Shown in pieces: positions 1 to 9,300 of a DNA stretch of 64,000 nt (the first letter of the stretch is position 1; every line of letters begins with the position of its first letter). Under the pieces are notes generated by a model that was given only the letters and a program-made list of their open reading frames with translations, was not told the origin of the DNA and made no database searches. Made by a program: the position numbers and the translations under genes. The stretch comes from Streptomyces sp. NBC_00178 (lineage in GTDB: Bacteria; Actinomycetota; Actinomycetes; Streptomycetales; Streptomycetaceae). The DNA lies in contig NZ_CP108143.1 in assembly GCF_036206005.1 (NCBI RefSeq), positions 4,183,501 to 4,247,500 of the forward strand, in the 5' to 3' direction.

Positions 1-262
1 GCACCTCGGCATCGGCGCCGACCTGCTGATCGGCGGGCTCTGGGCGGAGGGCAAGGCGGCCGCGCTCCTGGAGCACGGCGCCGGTGTCTACGTCGGCGAC
101 CACACCGGGGACGTGCGCGGGGCGCACGCCGCGAACGCCCTGTCGGTCGGTGTGACGACCGGGCCGTGCGACGAGACGGAGCTGCGGGAGGCCGGGGCCG
201 AGGTGATCCTGCCGGACCTCACGGCGTTCCCCGACTGGCTGCGGACCTTCGCGGCGTCCTGA
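1..262 (+). CDS. HAD-superfamily hydrolase, C-terminal fragment (cut by window edge)
   Basis: The window opens inside this gene. Reading from base 2 gives an 86-residue C-terminal piece ending at TGA 260-262. It contains VGDHTGDV, which matches HAD motif IV, the acidic residues that hold the catalytic Mg2+, followed by a SVGVTTG strand as in phosphoglycolate-phosphatase-like enzymes. The nucleophile DxD motif and the cap domain lie outside the window, so the substrate cannot be named. HAD family is likely; anything finer is a guess. It is followed by about 120 bp and a convergent small membrane protein gene. Confidence 0.75.
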   Translation, partial: HLGIGADLLIGGLWAEGKAAALLEHGAGVYVGDHTGDVRGAHAANALSVGVTTGPCDETELREAGAEVILPDLTAFPDWLRTFAAS

Positions 263-383
263 CGGACCGCCGCCGGCGCGTACCGCCCGAGGTGACGGGG
301 GAGCGGGACGGCCCGATTCGCGCCAATGTCCCGCGGGTGCGCGGCCTTCTCCCGGAGCCGGTGTCCGGAGGGGTTCCGGCCCG

Positions 384-620
384 CTACCTCGCGGCGGCGC
401 GCTTCGGCGAGTTCTTCCACACCGACCGCACCACCCCCGCGGCGGCGATCAGGAAGCCCAGTCCCATCAGCATGCACACCGCGTAGGCGGCGGACGGGAA
501 AGGGTCGGTGCCGAGGAACAGCGGGGCCACGGTGACCAGTGTGGCCAGCGCGCCGATGAAGAAGACGATCGCGCCGACCTGTACGAGCCGGTCGCCTGCG
601 CCGGAAGGAGTAGTAGTCAC
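384..620 (-). CDS. Small two-helix membrane protein
   Basis: Encodes 78 residues with two hydrophobic stretches (about residues 13-35 and 42-62) separated by a short polar turn, and a basic C-terminus (KNSPKRAAAR), so probably a small inner-membrane hairpin. No enzyme motif is visible. Start is GTG 620: a TACCCT -10-like box (627-632, minus strand) lies 6 nt before it and no Shine-Dalgarno is present, so the transcript is probably leaderless. It diverges from the cold-shock gene across a 165-bp spacer. Function unknown; codon use and frame are typical for the region. Confidence 0.7.
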   Translation of the reverse strand: MTTTPSGAGDRLVQVGAIVFFIGALATLVTVAPLFLGTDPFPSAAYAVCMLMGLGFLIAAAGVVRSVWKNSPKRAAAR

Positions 621-665
621 CCGGCCAGGGTAGTTCCCAGCTCGGTGGAACCGTTCCGCGACGCC

Positions 666-693
666 TTGTGCCCGGCCTCCGGGCCACTAGCCT
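666..693 (+). promoter_or_regulatory. Candidate sigma-70-type promoter of the cold-shock gene
   Basis: TTGTGC (666-671), a 16-nt spacer and TAGCCT (688-693) fit a housekeeping promoter. Transcription would start near 700, giving a leader of about 86 nt that opens with the hairpin at 700-720. Predicted from pattern only. Confidence 0.4.
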
Positions 694-699
694 GGGACA

Positions 700-720
700 C
701 GGCGGGTCCGGGACCCGCCG
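700..720 (+). other. Perfect 10-bp hairpin at the 5' end of the cold-shock leader
   Basis: CGGCGGGTCC (700-709) and GGACCCGCCG (711-720) are exact inverted repeats around one base. The element lies just downstream of the candidate -10 box and 66 bp before the start codon, with no T-run, so it fits a leader structure better than a terminator. Cold-shock mRNAs in other bacteria often carry structured leaders; a thermosensor or stabiliser role here is inference. Confidence 0.45.
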
Positions 721-785
721 TACCGCTATTCGGAGCCGGTTCGCGGCTCTCCCGCACACCGACGAGTTCGAGGACGAGGACAGAC

Positions 786-1169
786 GTGCCCACGGGTAAG
801 GTCAAATGGTTCAATTCGGAAAAGGGCTTCGGCTTCCTTTCGCGCGACGACGGCGCGGACGTCTTCGTCCACTCCTCCGTGCTCCCGGCCGGCGTCGAGG
901 CCCTCAAGCCGGGTCAGCGCGTCGAGTTCGGCGTGGTCGCCGGCCAGCGCGGTGACCAGGCGCTCTCCGTGGTGATCCTGGACCCCACCCCGTCCGTGGC
1001 AGCCGCGCAGCGGCGCAGCCCCGACGAACTCGCCTCCATCGTGCAGGACCTGACGACGGTCCTGGAGAACATCACGCCGATGCTGGAGCGGGGCCGCTAC
1101 CCCGACAAGGCGTCGGGCGCGAAGATCGCGGGCCTGCTGCGGGCGGTCGCCGACCAGCTCGACGTCTGA
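786..1169 (+). CDS. Cold-shock domain protein, extended form
   Basis: 127 residues. The N-terminal 65 or so form a cold-shock (OB-fold) domain with both RNA-binding motifs visible: KGFGFL (RNP1 region) and DVFVHSS (RNP2 region), after the family opening GKVKWFN. A further 60-residue tail, mostly helical and charged (DELASIVQDLTTVLENI), is absent from the 67-residue CspA-type proteins and could be a dimerisation or partner-binding part. Start chosen is GTG 786, where the CSD begins and GAGGACGAGGA lies just upstream; longer readings add only low-complexity sequence. Expected role: binding single-stranded RNA/DNA in the cytoplasm as an RNA chaperone. Convergent with mqnD across a strong terminator. 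Confidence 0.92.
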   Translation: MPTGKVKWFNSEKGFGFLSRDDGADVFVHSSVLPAGVEALKPGQRVEFGVVAGQRGDQALSVVILDPTPSVAAAQRRSPDELASIVQDLTTVLENITPMLERGRYPDKASGAKIAGLLRAVADQLDV

Positions 1170-1173
1170 CGTA

Positions 1174-1198
1174 CGGCCGGGCCCGTGCGGCCCGGCCG
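1174..1198. terminator. Bidirectional terminator between the cold-shock gene and mqnD
   Basis: CGGCCGGGCC (1174-1183), loop CGTGC, GGCCCGGCCG (1189-1198): a 10-bp perfect GC stem in the 34-bp gap between two convergent genes. No U-tract, which is common for Streptomyces terminators. Confidence 0.7.
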
Positions 1199-1203
1199 CA
1201 CCG

Positions 1204-2100
1204 TCAGCGGCCGGTGAAGGCCAGGGCGTCCGGGCCGAGCGCGGGCACGAGCCCCTCGGCCGCCGCGCGGGTCAGCAGGCCGCGGACCGCCGCGTAGCCG
1301 TGCTCGCCGAGGTCGGCGGTGAATTCGTTGACGTACAGCCCGATGTGCTGGTCGGCGACGGCGGGGTCCATCTCCTGGGCGTGCTCCAGGACGTACGGAC
1401 GCGATTGCAGCGGGTCGTCCCAGGCCATGCGCACCGAGGTGCGGACCGACTCCGCGAGCCGCTTCAGGGTCTCGTCGCCGAGCGAGCGCTTGGCGATGAT
1501 CGCACCGAGGGGGATCGGCAGACCGGTGGTGAGCTCCCAGTGCTCGCCCATGTCGGCCAGGTTGTGCAGGCCGTAGTTCTGATAGGTGAAGCGGGCCTCG
1601 TGGATGACGAGTCCGGCGTCCACCCGGCCGTCGCGCACCGCGGGCATGATCTCGTCGAACGGCATGACGACGATCTCGCCGACACCCCCCGGCACGACCT
1701 CGGCGGCCCAGAGCCGGAACAGGAGGTACGCCGTGGAGCGCTCGCTGGGCACGGCGACGGTCTTCCCCGTGAGGTCCGTGCCCGGCTCCCTGGTGAGGAC
1801 GAGCGGACCGCAGCCGCGCCCCAGCGCCCCGCCGCACGGCAGGAGGGCGTATTCGTCGAGCACCCAGGGCAGGACGGCGTAGGAGACCTTCAGCACGTCG
1901 AACTCGCCGCGCTCGGCCATGCCGTTGGTGAGGTGGATGTCGGCGAAGGTGACGTCGAGGGCCGGCGCGCCGGGGACCCTTCCGTGGGCCCAGGCGTCGA
2001 AGACGAAGGTGTCGTTCGGACAGGGCGAGAAGGCGATCCGGAGGGCCGGCTGCGAAGCGCCGTCGGGGTCGGGCGCGGTGTCAGTCACTGTGTCGGTCAT
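1204..2100 (-). CDS. mqnD: 1,4-dihydroxy-6-naphthoate synthase (menaquinone, futalosine pathway)
   Basis: 298 residues. MqnD converts cyclic dehypoxanthine futalosine to 1,4-dihydroxy-6-naphthoate in the futalosine route to menaquinone, and has a periplasmic-binding-protein-like fold. The sequence shows the family opening IAFSPCPNDTFVFDAW, then TFADIHLTNG, KVSYAVLPWVL and the GCGPLVLT loop that lines the active site, at full length. The start codon (2098-2100) lies inside the end of mqnB (20-bp overlap), so the two are translationally linked. In S. coelicolor the same two steps are SCO4327 (mqnB) and SCO4326 (mqnD), also adjacent. Other pathway genes (mqnA, mqnC) are not in this window. Confidence 0.95.
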   Translation of the reverse strand: MTDTVTDTAPDPDGASQPALRIAFSPCPNDTFVFDAWAHGRVPGAPALDVTFADIHLTNGMAERGEFDVLKVSYAVLPWVLDEYALLPCGGALGRGCGPLVLTREPGTDLTGKTVAVPSERSTAYLLFRLWAAEVVPGGVGEIVVMPFDEIMPAVRDGRVDAGLVIHEARFTYQNYGLHNLADMGEHWELTTGLPIPLGAIIAKRSLGDETLKRLAESVRTSVRMAWDDPLQSRPYVLEHAQEMDPAVADQHIGLYVNEFTADLGEHGYAAVRGLLTRAAAEGLVPALGPDALAFTGR

Positions 2101-2812
2101 GCCGGTTCCAACTTTCCACTACGTGTGCGGTCTTCCCGAACGCCTCGGTGAGCGCCGTCAGGGCGTCCCCGATCCGCCAGGCCGCGCGGTCGCGCGGCCC
2201 CACGGTGTTCGAGACGGCCCGGAGCTCCAGGGCCGGTACGCCGAGTCCGGCTGCGGCCTCCGCGACGCCGAAGCCCTCCATGGCCTCGGCGACGGCTCCT
2301 GGGTGCGCGGCCAGCAGGGCCGCGGTACGGGCCGCGCTGCCCGTGACGGTGGACACCGTGAGCACGGTGCCCGTGACGGCGCCCGTGGCCGCGGCCACCT
2401 CGCGTACCAGCGTGTCCGGCGGCAGGAAGGTGTCCCTGCCGAATCCGAGACCGGTGACGGGCACGAAGCCGTCCGGGGTCTCGGCGCCGAGGTCCGCGGC
2501 GACGATGCGGGCCGCGACGACGAGGGAGCCCACAGGGGCGGCGGGTGCGAAGCCTCCGCCGATGCCCGCCGACACGACGAGCGCGTACGGCTCGGACGCG
2601 GGGGCCGAGGCGAGGGCGAAGGCGGTGACGGCCGCCGCGGCCGCCGGGCCCGCACCCCCCGCGACGACGTCGAACGGCCCGGCGCGGTGCAGCCGGGCGC
2701 CGGGCACGTCGAGGACTTCCGGGTCACCGCCGAAAGCACGCGTGACCGCGTCCCGTTCGGCCGGGACGGCGGTCACGACGAGCACCCGCACGGTGGTGGT
2801 CCTGGAGGTCAC
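2081..2812 (-). CDS. mqnB: Futalosine hydrolase (menaquinone biosynthesis)
   Basis: 243 residues, GTG start at 2812. A nucleoside-phosphorylase-fold hydrolase that removes hypoxanthine from futalosine to give dehypoxanthine futalosine. Visible family features are VLVVTAVPAERDAV at the N-terminus, the SAGIGGGF loop, DLGAETPDGF, and the EAMEGFGVA motif, whose glutamates bind the ribose, followed by ELRAVSNTVGPRDRAAW near the C-terminus. It starts 7 bp after the DUF2771 gene and overlaps mqnD by 20 bp. No Shine-Dalgarno is obvious, which suggests coupling to translation of the upstream gene. Confidence 0.94.
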   Translation of the reverse strand: MTSRTTTVRVLVVTAVPAERDAVTRAFGGDPEVLDVPGARLHRAGPFDVVAGGAGPAAAAAVTAFALASAPASEPYALVVSAGIGGGFAPAAPVGSLVVAARIVAADLGAETPDGFVPVTGLGFGRDTFLPPDTLVREVAAATGAVTGTVLTVSTVTGSAARTAALLAAHPGAVAEAMEGFGVAEAAAGLGVPALELRAVSNTVGPRDRAAWRIGDALTALTEAFGKTAHVVESWNRHDRHSD

Positions 2813-2819
2813 AGGGTGA

Positions 2820-3302
2820 TCAGGAGGTCTTCTTGAGCTCGAAGTGCCAGACGCCGGTGAGCTTCTGGCCCTTGGTCTCGACGATGCTGATCTGCGTCTT
2901 GGACGCGGTGGTCTCGCCCGTCTGGCTGGCGAAGAAGGCGCTGCCCGGGATCGACCGGTAGGTCTTCTTGTACGGCTCCTGCTCGGCCTGCTGGCCGTTG
3001 ATGAACAGGGTCCAGCCGTGGTCCGCGATCTCGGGGTCGACGCCGAAGCGGACCTTGTCGTCCATCGCGACCTCGACGGATTTCTCCGCCTTCTTGTTCA
3101 GGCAGCCCTGGATCTCGGACTCCTTGAGGGCCTTGCCGTCGTTGTAGCAGGCGGCCTCGGTGCTCACCGAGTTGTCGCCGACCGTCACGGTGGCGAGCGG
3201 CGTCGGCTTGTCGCAGGCGGACAGGACAAGGAGTCCCGCGGACACGGCACCGAGGGCGACGCCGATTCGGCGGCCCCTACCGGAGAAGAACGCAACGGTC
3301 AT
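2820..3302 (-). CDS. DUF2771-type lipoprotein
   Basis: 160 residues. An Arg-rich N-terminus, a hydrophobic segment (about 12-27) and the lipobox LSAC predict a lipoprotein anchored outside the membrane at Cys30. The mature part has two further Cys (ACYND and GCLNKK) that could form a disulfide, and an Ig-like beta pattern; this matches DUF2771 in my memory of the family. No function is known. A TAACCT box (3310-3315 on the minus strand) lies 7 nt before the ATG with no Shine-Dalgarno, so this gene may head its own leaderless transcript carrying mqnB and mqnD. The MFS gene ends 27 bp upstream. Confidence 0.8.
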   Translation of the reverse strand: MTVAFFSGRGRRIGVALGAVSAGLLVLSACDKPTPLATVTVGDNSVSTEAACYNDGKALKESEIQGCLNKKAEKSVEVAMDDKVRFGVDPEIADHGWTLFINGQQAEQEPYKKTYRSIPGSAFFASQTGETTASKTQISIVETKGQKLTGVWHFELKKTS

Positions 3303-3329
3303 GGGCCGAAGGTTATCGGTCGGCGCCGC

Positions 3330-4781
3330 TCACGCCACGCGGGGGTGCGGTGAGCCGCGCCGCGCGGCCGTCAGGAGACCCCGTACGGAGGCGGAGGCGC
3401 CGAGGGCGAGGAGCCCGGCGGCGACGGACATGCCGAGTACGCCGTTGAGGGGGAGGGCGATGCCGATCGCGCCGCCGACGACCCAGGACATCTGCAGCAG
3501 CGTCTCCGACCGGGCGAAGGCCGAGGTGCGCACCTCCTCCGGCACGTCCCGCTGGATCATCGCGTCCAGCGACAGTTTCGACAGCGCCTGGGTGAAGCCG
3601 GCGACCGCGGTGAGCGCGGCGACCATCACCGTGCTGAAGAACACCGCGGCGAGCACGGCGGCGGCCAGGGCGAGCCCCAGCACCGTCGCGACGATCACCT
3701 CGGGACCGCGGGCCCGGAGCCACGACCCCACCGCCGTACCGAAGGCGTTCCCGGCGCCGGCGGCGACGCCGACGATGCCGAGGGAGACCGCGGCGCTCTG
3801 GCCCGCGAGGGGGTGCTCGCGCAGCAGGAACGCCAGGAAGAAGATGAGGAACCCGGAGAGCGCGCGGTGCGCGGCGTTCGCCTGGAGGCCGTGCAGGACG
3901 GACGGCCCGACGGACCGCAGTCCCGGCGGTTTCTCCCGGCCCTTCCTGTCCGTTCTCGTGCTGCCGGTCCACCGCCCCCGCTTCCTGGCCTCCCGCGGGG
4001 GAGCGGGGCGGGCCGGCTCCCCGTACGGCGGGACGAGGCGGGCCTTGCGCTCGCCCTTCGCGGAATCGACCTTGGGGGGCAGGGTGAAGGCGAGGACCGT
4101 CCCGCCGAGGAAGATCACGCAGGCCCCGTACAGCGGCCAGGGCGACCCGACGGCCTGGAGCCCCGCCCCGATGGGCGCGGCGATGCCCGTGGCCAGCAGA
4201 CCGGCCAGGGTGACCCGTGAATTGGCCTTCACCAGGGAGAAGCGGGGCGGCAGGAGGCGGGGCACGACGGCGCTGCGGACCACGCCGTACGCCTTGGAGC
4301 AGACCAGGACCCCGAGCGCCGCCGGGTAGAGCTCCAGCCCTCCCGTGGCCACCGCCCCGGACATCGTGATCGCGAGTACGGCCCGTGCGAACATCGCGCC
4401 GGCCATCGCGGCGCGGCGGCCGTGCGGCAGCCGGTCGAGGAGCGGGCCGACCACCGGCGCGAGCAGGGTGAAGGGGGCCATGGTGACGGCGAGGTAGAGC
4501 GCGACGCGCCCGCGGGCCTCGTCCGTCGGTACGGAGAAGAAGACCGTGGAGGCCAGCGCCACGGTGATCATGACGTCGCCGGCGCCGTTGACCGCGTGCA
4601 GCTCGATCAGCTTGCCGAGCCCGGACTCCCCGGCCCCGTGGGCGTGCGTCGCCTTGCGGATACCCCGTGCCGTGCCGGTGAACGGCGCCCGCAGGGCACG
4701 GCCCATCGCCCGGCCCGCCCTGCGGAGCGGGCCGGATCCGTCGGACGACCTGGCGGCGGCCACGTGGTCATAGTGCCCCAC
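3330..4781 (-). CDS. MFS transporter
   Basis: 483 residues with about 12 predicted membrane segments in two halves, joined by a long charged cytoplasmic loop (about residues 243-285, rich in Arg/Lys/Pro). The first half carries the MFS loop DRLPHGRRAAMAG (motif A-like DRxxxxR), and helices such as VALYLAVTMAPFTLLAPVV are typical. Substrate unknown. Start taken as GTG 4781; an internal GTG at 4763 is an alternative because the first 45 residues are charged and poorly structured. It precedes the DUF2771-mqnB-mqnD genes by 27 bp on the same strand, so co-transcription is possible. Confidence 0.85.
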   Translation of the reverse strand: MGHYDHVAAARSSDGSGPLRRAGRAMGRALRAPFTGTARGIRKATHAHGAGESGLGKLIELHAVNGAGDVMITVALASTVFFSVPTDEARGRVALYLAVTMAPFTLLAPVVGPLLDRLPHGRRAAMAGAMFARAVLAITMSGAVATGGLELYPAALGVLVCSKAYGVVRSAVVPRLLPPRFSLVKANSRVTLAGLLATGIAAPIGAGLQAVGSPWPLYGACVIFLGGTVLAFTLPPKVDSAKGERKARLVPPYGEPARPAPPREARKRGRWTGSTRTDRKGREKPPGLRSVGPSVLHGLQANAAHRALSGFLIFFLAFLLREHPLAGQSAAVSLGIVGVAAGAGNAFGTAVGSWLRARGPEVIVATVLGLALAAAVLAAVFFSTVMVAALTAVAGFTQALSKLSLDAMIQRDVPEEVRTSAFARSETLLQMSWVVGGAIGIALPLNGVLGMSVAAGLLALGASASVRGLLTAARRGSPHPRVA

Positions 4782-5206
4782 CCCCCGCCGTCACGAACCC
4801 ATGATCGGCCGGGGCGCGGCGACGGCCGCTCCGTCGGGTGAGTCCTTCGGGGGTGGCGGAACGGCCGCCATGTGCCGTCGGTCCCTTACGGATCCCGACC
4901 GCTGCCGGTGCCGGTCCGAGACGGGTCCTGAACTGTTGCGTTCCTCTTTTGGGACGGGCAGGTGGGCGTGGGGCGGCGGAGAGGGTAGCGTGCACTCACG
5001 CGCCACCGGCGGTTGTTCTTGGCCGCGCGCCGCTCCGCGATCCCGCAGAATGGGTTGCAGAAGGCGCGCCCGAGGCAGGCACAACGGGTGTGGACGTCGA
5101 CGCGGCCCCCAGGTCCGCTCCGTCCACGACCGTCATGGCCGAAATCGGACATCGATGCCGGTCGCTGGCGCGCTCGTGAGACGGCGTATGGAGAGAAGCG
5201 AGACCT
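4782..5206. other. 425-bp divergent spacer without a supported gene
   Basis: Lies between the 5' ends of the MFS gene and the DUF3027 gene, so it should hold both promoters. A lower-GC patch around 4928-4950 is the most likely promoter zone, but I found no -35/-10 pair with good spacing. Open frames across it on both strands have Arg-rich, low-complexity translations and no start context, so I do not call them genes. No tRNA or strong palindrome seen. Confidence 0.5.
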
Positions 5207-6139
5207 GTGAGTGCTGCGACGACGCGAAGCCGTACGGCCCGTACCCCCGCCCCCGACCGTCTGTGCGCCGAGGCGGTAGACCTCGCACGCGCGGCGGCGG
5301 AGGAAGCCGCCGCGCCCGGGGTGGTGGGTGAGCATGTGGCCGTGGTCTCCGAGGGGGACCGGGTCGTCACCCACTACTTCGAGTCCAAGGAGCCCGGCTA
5401 CCGGGGCTGGCGCTGGGCGGTGACGGTCGCCAGGGCATCCCGCGCCAAGAACGTCACGCTTGACGAAACGGTGCTGCTGCCCGGATCCGACGCGCTCCTC
5501 GCCCCCGAGTGGGTGCCCTGGAGCGAGCGGCTCAGGCCCGGCGACATGGGGCCGGGCGACCTGCTGCCCACCGAGGCGGAGGACCCCCGTCTCGAACCGG
5601 GCTGGACCGGCGAGGACGAGCCCCTGCCGAACTCCGCCGTCTCCGACGTCTCCCAGGAGCTCGCCGCCCTGGTCGACGCGGAGGACGCGGAGCTGACGAC
5701 GCGGCCCGGGACGAGCCGCGGCTCGATCGCCTCGGTCGCCGACGAGCTCGGCACCCGGCGCGCGCGGGTGCTGTCCCGGTACGGCCTGGGGCTGGCCGCG
5801 GACCGGTGGGACGAGGAGTTCGGCGCGAGGACACCGATGGCGCAGGCGGCGCCGGCGTCGTGCGTCACCTGCGCGTTCCTCGTGCCTATGGCGGGCTCCC
5901 TGCGGCAGGCGTTCGGCGTGTGCGCGAACGAGTTCGCCCCGGCGGACGGCCGCGTCGTCTCGTTGTCGTACGGCTGCGGGGGTCACTCCGAGGCGGCCCT
6001 CATGCCGAAGCCGGTGAGGCCCGCACCGCACGCCCTGGACACCCTGCGCGTGGACGACTACGCGCTGCGGCCGCCGGAGGACTCCGGTTCGGTCCCGGCC
6101 CGGGCGGACGGCACGACCGAGGACCTCGGCCACTCCTGA
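5207..6139 (+). CDS. DUF3027 domain protein with a Cys-rich C-terminus
   Basis: 310 residues, GTG start with GAGAGAAGCGAGA upstream. The N-terminal half matches DUF3027 (VGEHVAVVSEGDRVVTHYFE, GYRGWRWAVTVARA, LLPGPDALLAPEWVPW-like block), with the acidic linker PGDLLPTEAEDPRLEPGW. The C-terminal third has ASCVTCAFLVPM, GVCANEFAPADG and SYGCGGHSE; four Cys and a His in this spacing could bind a metal, which is inference. The family is confined to actinobacteria as far as I know and has no assigned function. The sacsin-type ATPase gene follows 206 bp downstream on the same strand; whether they act together is unknown. Confidence 0.85.
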   Translation: MSAATTRSRTARTPAPDRLCAEAVDLARAAAEEAAAPGVVGEHVAVVSEGDRVVTHYFESKEPGYRGWRWAVTVARASRAKNVTLDETVLLPGSDALLAPEWVPWSERLRPGDMGPGDLLPTEAEDPRLEPGWTGEDEPLPNSAVSDVSQELAALVDAEDAELTTRPGTSRGSIASVADELGTRRARVLSRYGLGLAADRWDEEFGARTPMAQAAPASCVTCAFLVPMAGSLRQAFGVCANEFAPADGRVVSLSYGCGGHSEAALMPKPVRPAPHALDTLRVDDYALRPPEDSGSVPARADGTTEDLGHS

Positions 6140-6345
6140 GGCACCCGCGCACCAAGGGGTCCGGCGCCGCGCGCCGGGCCCGTGCGGCGTGCCCGTGACG
6201 CGGCGGGGGGACCGCCGGCCCGTCCGAGGCGCTCACCTCGCGCGGACTCCGGCCCGTGACCGGGCGGCGATCACGGTCTTCCCGGTCGCGGTACCTTCGG
6301 GCGCACACTTGGCGTCACGGGTCACCGGAAGAGCGGAGTACGAGC

Positions 6346-9300
6346 GTGGGCATGAATGCGACCGAGGGGGCCGATCCGTTCGGGACGGCGCGACTGCGGC
6401 GCGGCGTGCTCGACGCCTGGGGTTCGGGCCCCGCCCGTTTCCGGGAGGACGCCAACGCCGAGGAGGACCTGGTCCTCGGCGGCTACCGCGACCGGCTCGT
6501 CGTCGAGCTCGCCCAGAACGCCGCCGACGCCGCCGCCCGCGCGGGCGTCCCCGGCCGTCTCCGGCTCACCCTGCACGCGGCGTCCGGTGACGGTCCCGCC
6601 GTCCTGGCCGCCGCCAACACCGGCGCCCCGCTCGACGCGACCGGTGTCGAGTCGCTGAGCACCCTGCGGGCCTCGGCCAAGCGCGAGGGCCACGAGTCGG
6701 CCGTCGGCCGCTTCGGCGTCGGTTTCGCCGCCGTGCTGGCCGTCAGCGACGAGCCCGCCGTCATCGGGCGCCACGGCGGTGTCCGCTGGTCCCTCGCGGA
6801 GGCCCGCGACCTCGCCCGGCAGGCGGCCGTCGGCAGCCCGGGCCTCGGCGACGAGCTGCGCCGCCGCGACGGTCACGTCCCGCTCCTGCGGCTGCCGCTG
6901 CCCGCCGAGGGCGGCGCCCCCGACGGCTACGACACCGTCGTCGTCCTCCCGCTCCGCGACGGCGTGGCCGAGGACCTCGTCGGCAGGCTGCTCGACGGGG
7001 TGGACGACGCGCTGCTCCTGACGCTGCCGGGCCTGGACGAGGTCGTCGTCGAAACCGCGGACGGCGTAAGGACGTTGGGCCGCTCGCAGCACGGGCCGTA
7101 CGTCCACGTCGACGACTCCGCGCACGGTCTCCACCGCTGGCGCACCGTCGCCGCGAGCGGGCCCCTGGAGCCCGCGCTGCTCGCCGGCCGGCCCGTCGAG
7201 GAACGGCTGCGGCCCCACTGGTCCGTGACGTGGGCCGTGCCGGTGGACGACGACGGAGCGCCCCAGCACCCCCGTACGGCACCTGTCGTGCACGCGCCGA
7301 CGCCCACCGACGAACCCCTCGGGGTCCCGGCGCTGCTGATCGCCTCGCTGCCGCTCGACACCACCCGGCGGCACCCCGCGCCCGGTCCGCTGACCGACTT
7401 CCTGGTGGAGCGCGCGGCCGACGCCTACGCCCGGCTGCTCGCCGAGTGGGAGCCCGTGTCCGTCGCCACGATCGCGCTGGCCCCGGGCGTGCTCGGCAAG
7501 GGGCAGCTCGACGGCGCGCTGCGCGCCGCGATCCTGGAGCGGCTGCCGCGGGTCGCGTTCCTGGAGCCCGCCGCGCCCCGCGACCCCTCCGAGTCCGCGG
7601 CCCAGTGGGACGACTGGGACGGGGGCGGCGCCCCGCACCGGGGGACGACCGCGCTGCGGCCGGTGGAGGCCGAGGTGGTCGAGGGCGTGGGCGCCGAGAC
7701 CGTGCGGGTCCTCGCCGAGGTCCTGCCCTGCCTGCTGCCCGCCGGGCTGGAGCGCCGTGCGGAGCTGCGCACGCTCGGCGTCGCCCGGGTTCCGCTGACC
7801 GAGGCCATCGACCGGCTGGCCGGGCTGGAGCGCGAACCGGACTGGTGGCGGCGGCTGTACGACAGCCTGGGCGGCGTCGACCCCGACCGGCTCACCGGCC
7901 TGCCCGTCCCGCTCGCCGGCCCGGAGGACGTGCCGCGCACCACCATCGGGCCCCGCCAGGTCCTCCTGCCGCTGCCCGGCGCGCCGACCGGGCCCGTGCT
8001 CGGCCGGCTGGCCCGGCTCGGACTGAAGGTGGCCCATCCGGACGCCGCGCATCCGCTGCTGGAGAAGCTGGGCGCCCTGCCCGCCACACCCCGCGCGGTC
8101 CTGGGGACCCCGCAGGTCCGGGCCGCCGTCGCGGGTTCCCTGGACGCGGGCGAGGTGTGGGACGAGGACGCGCTGGACGGCGACGAGCTGGCCGAGACCG
8201 TCCTCACGCTCGTGCGGGACGCGGACCTCGCTCCCGGTGACGAGCCCTGGCTGGGCGCGCTCGCCCTGCCCGACGAGGACGGCGAGCCCGCGCCTGCCGG
8301 TGAACTGGTCCTGCCGGGAAGCCCGTTCGCGCAGGTGATGCGCGAGGGCGAACTCGCCCTGTGCGACGAGGAACTGGCCGGGCGCTGGGGCGAGCAGCCG
8401 CTGACCGCCTGCGGGGTCCTGGCCACCTTCGCACTCGTACGGGCCACCGACGTCGTCCTGGACCCGGACGAACTGGAGCCCCGCGACGGCGACTTCGCCG
8501 AGCCGGACGACGCCGGGCTGCTCGACGCCGTCGACGTGTGGTGCGAGGACGTCCTGGACCAGCTCCCGGACACCCCGGTGCCGCCGGTCGCCACCGAGCT
8601 CGTCGCCGTACGCGACCTGGACCTCGTCGACGACGACGCCTGGCCGCAGGCCCTCGCGATGCTCGCCGAGCCCCCGCTGCGCGACGCGCTGACCCAGCCG
8701 GTCCGGGTGCTGCTCCCGGACGGCACCACGCGGTCCGTGCGCCCCTACACGGCCTGGTGGCTGCGCGACCACCCCGTGCTGGACGGCCGCCGGCCGGCCG
8801 GTCTGCGGGCGGCCGGCGGCGACCCGCGCCTGGCGGGCCTCTACGACTCCGTGGACGCGACGGGCTTCGACGACGCGCAGGTGCTGCGGGCGCTCGGCGT
8901 GCGGACCTCGGTGGGGGCGCTCCTGGACGAGCCGGGCGGCGCGGCGGAGCTGCTGGCGCGCCTCGCGGACGAGGAGCGTCCCGTGGGGCCCGTACAGCTC
9001 CACTCGCTCTACACGGCGCTCGCCGGGATGGACCCCGAGCAGGTCACGCTGCCGGACGAGTTGCGGGCCGTGGTCGACGACGAGGTGCGGGTGGTCGACG
9101 CGGCGGACGCGGTGATCGCGGACGCCCCGGACCTGCTGCCGCTGACCGGCGGACTCCCGCTGCTGCCGGTCGCTCCGGCGCGCGCGGCCGAACTGGCCGA
9201 GATGCTCCAGGTGCGGCGGCTCGGCGAGAGCGTGGAGGCCGGTGTGACGACGGAGGGCGAGGAGCACCGGGTGCCCGACTCCGTGCGCATCCTGCTCGGT

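Noticed and set aside
4801..5331. Plus-strand frame in the MFS/DUF3027 spacer
   Set aside because: Arg/Gly-rich translation, no ribosome site, and it runs into DUF3027 in another frame.
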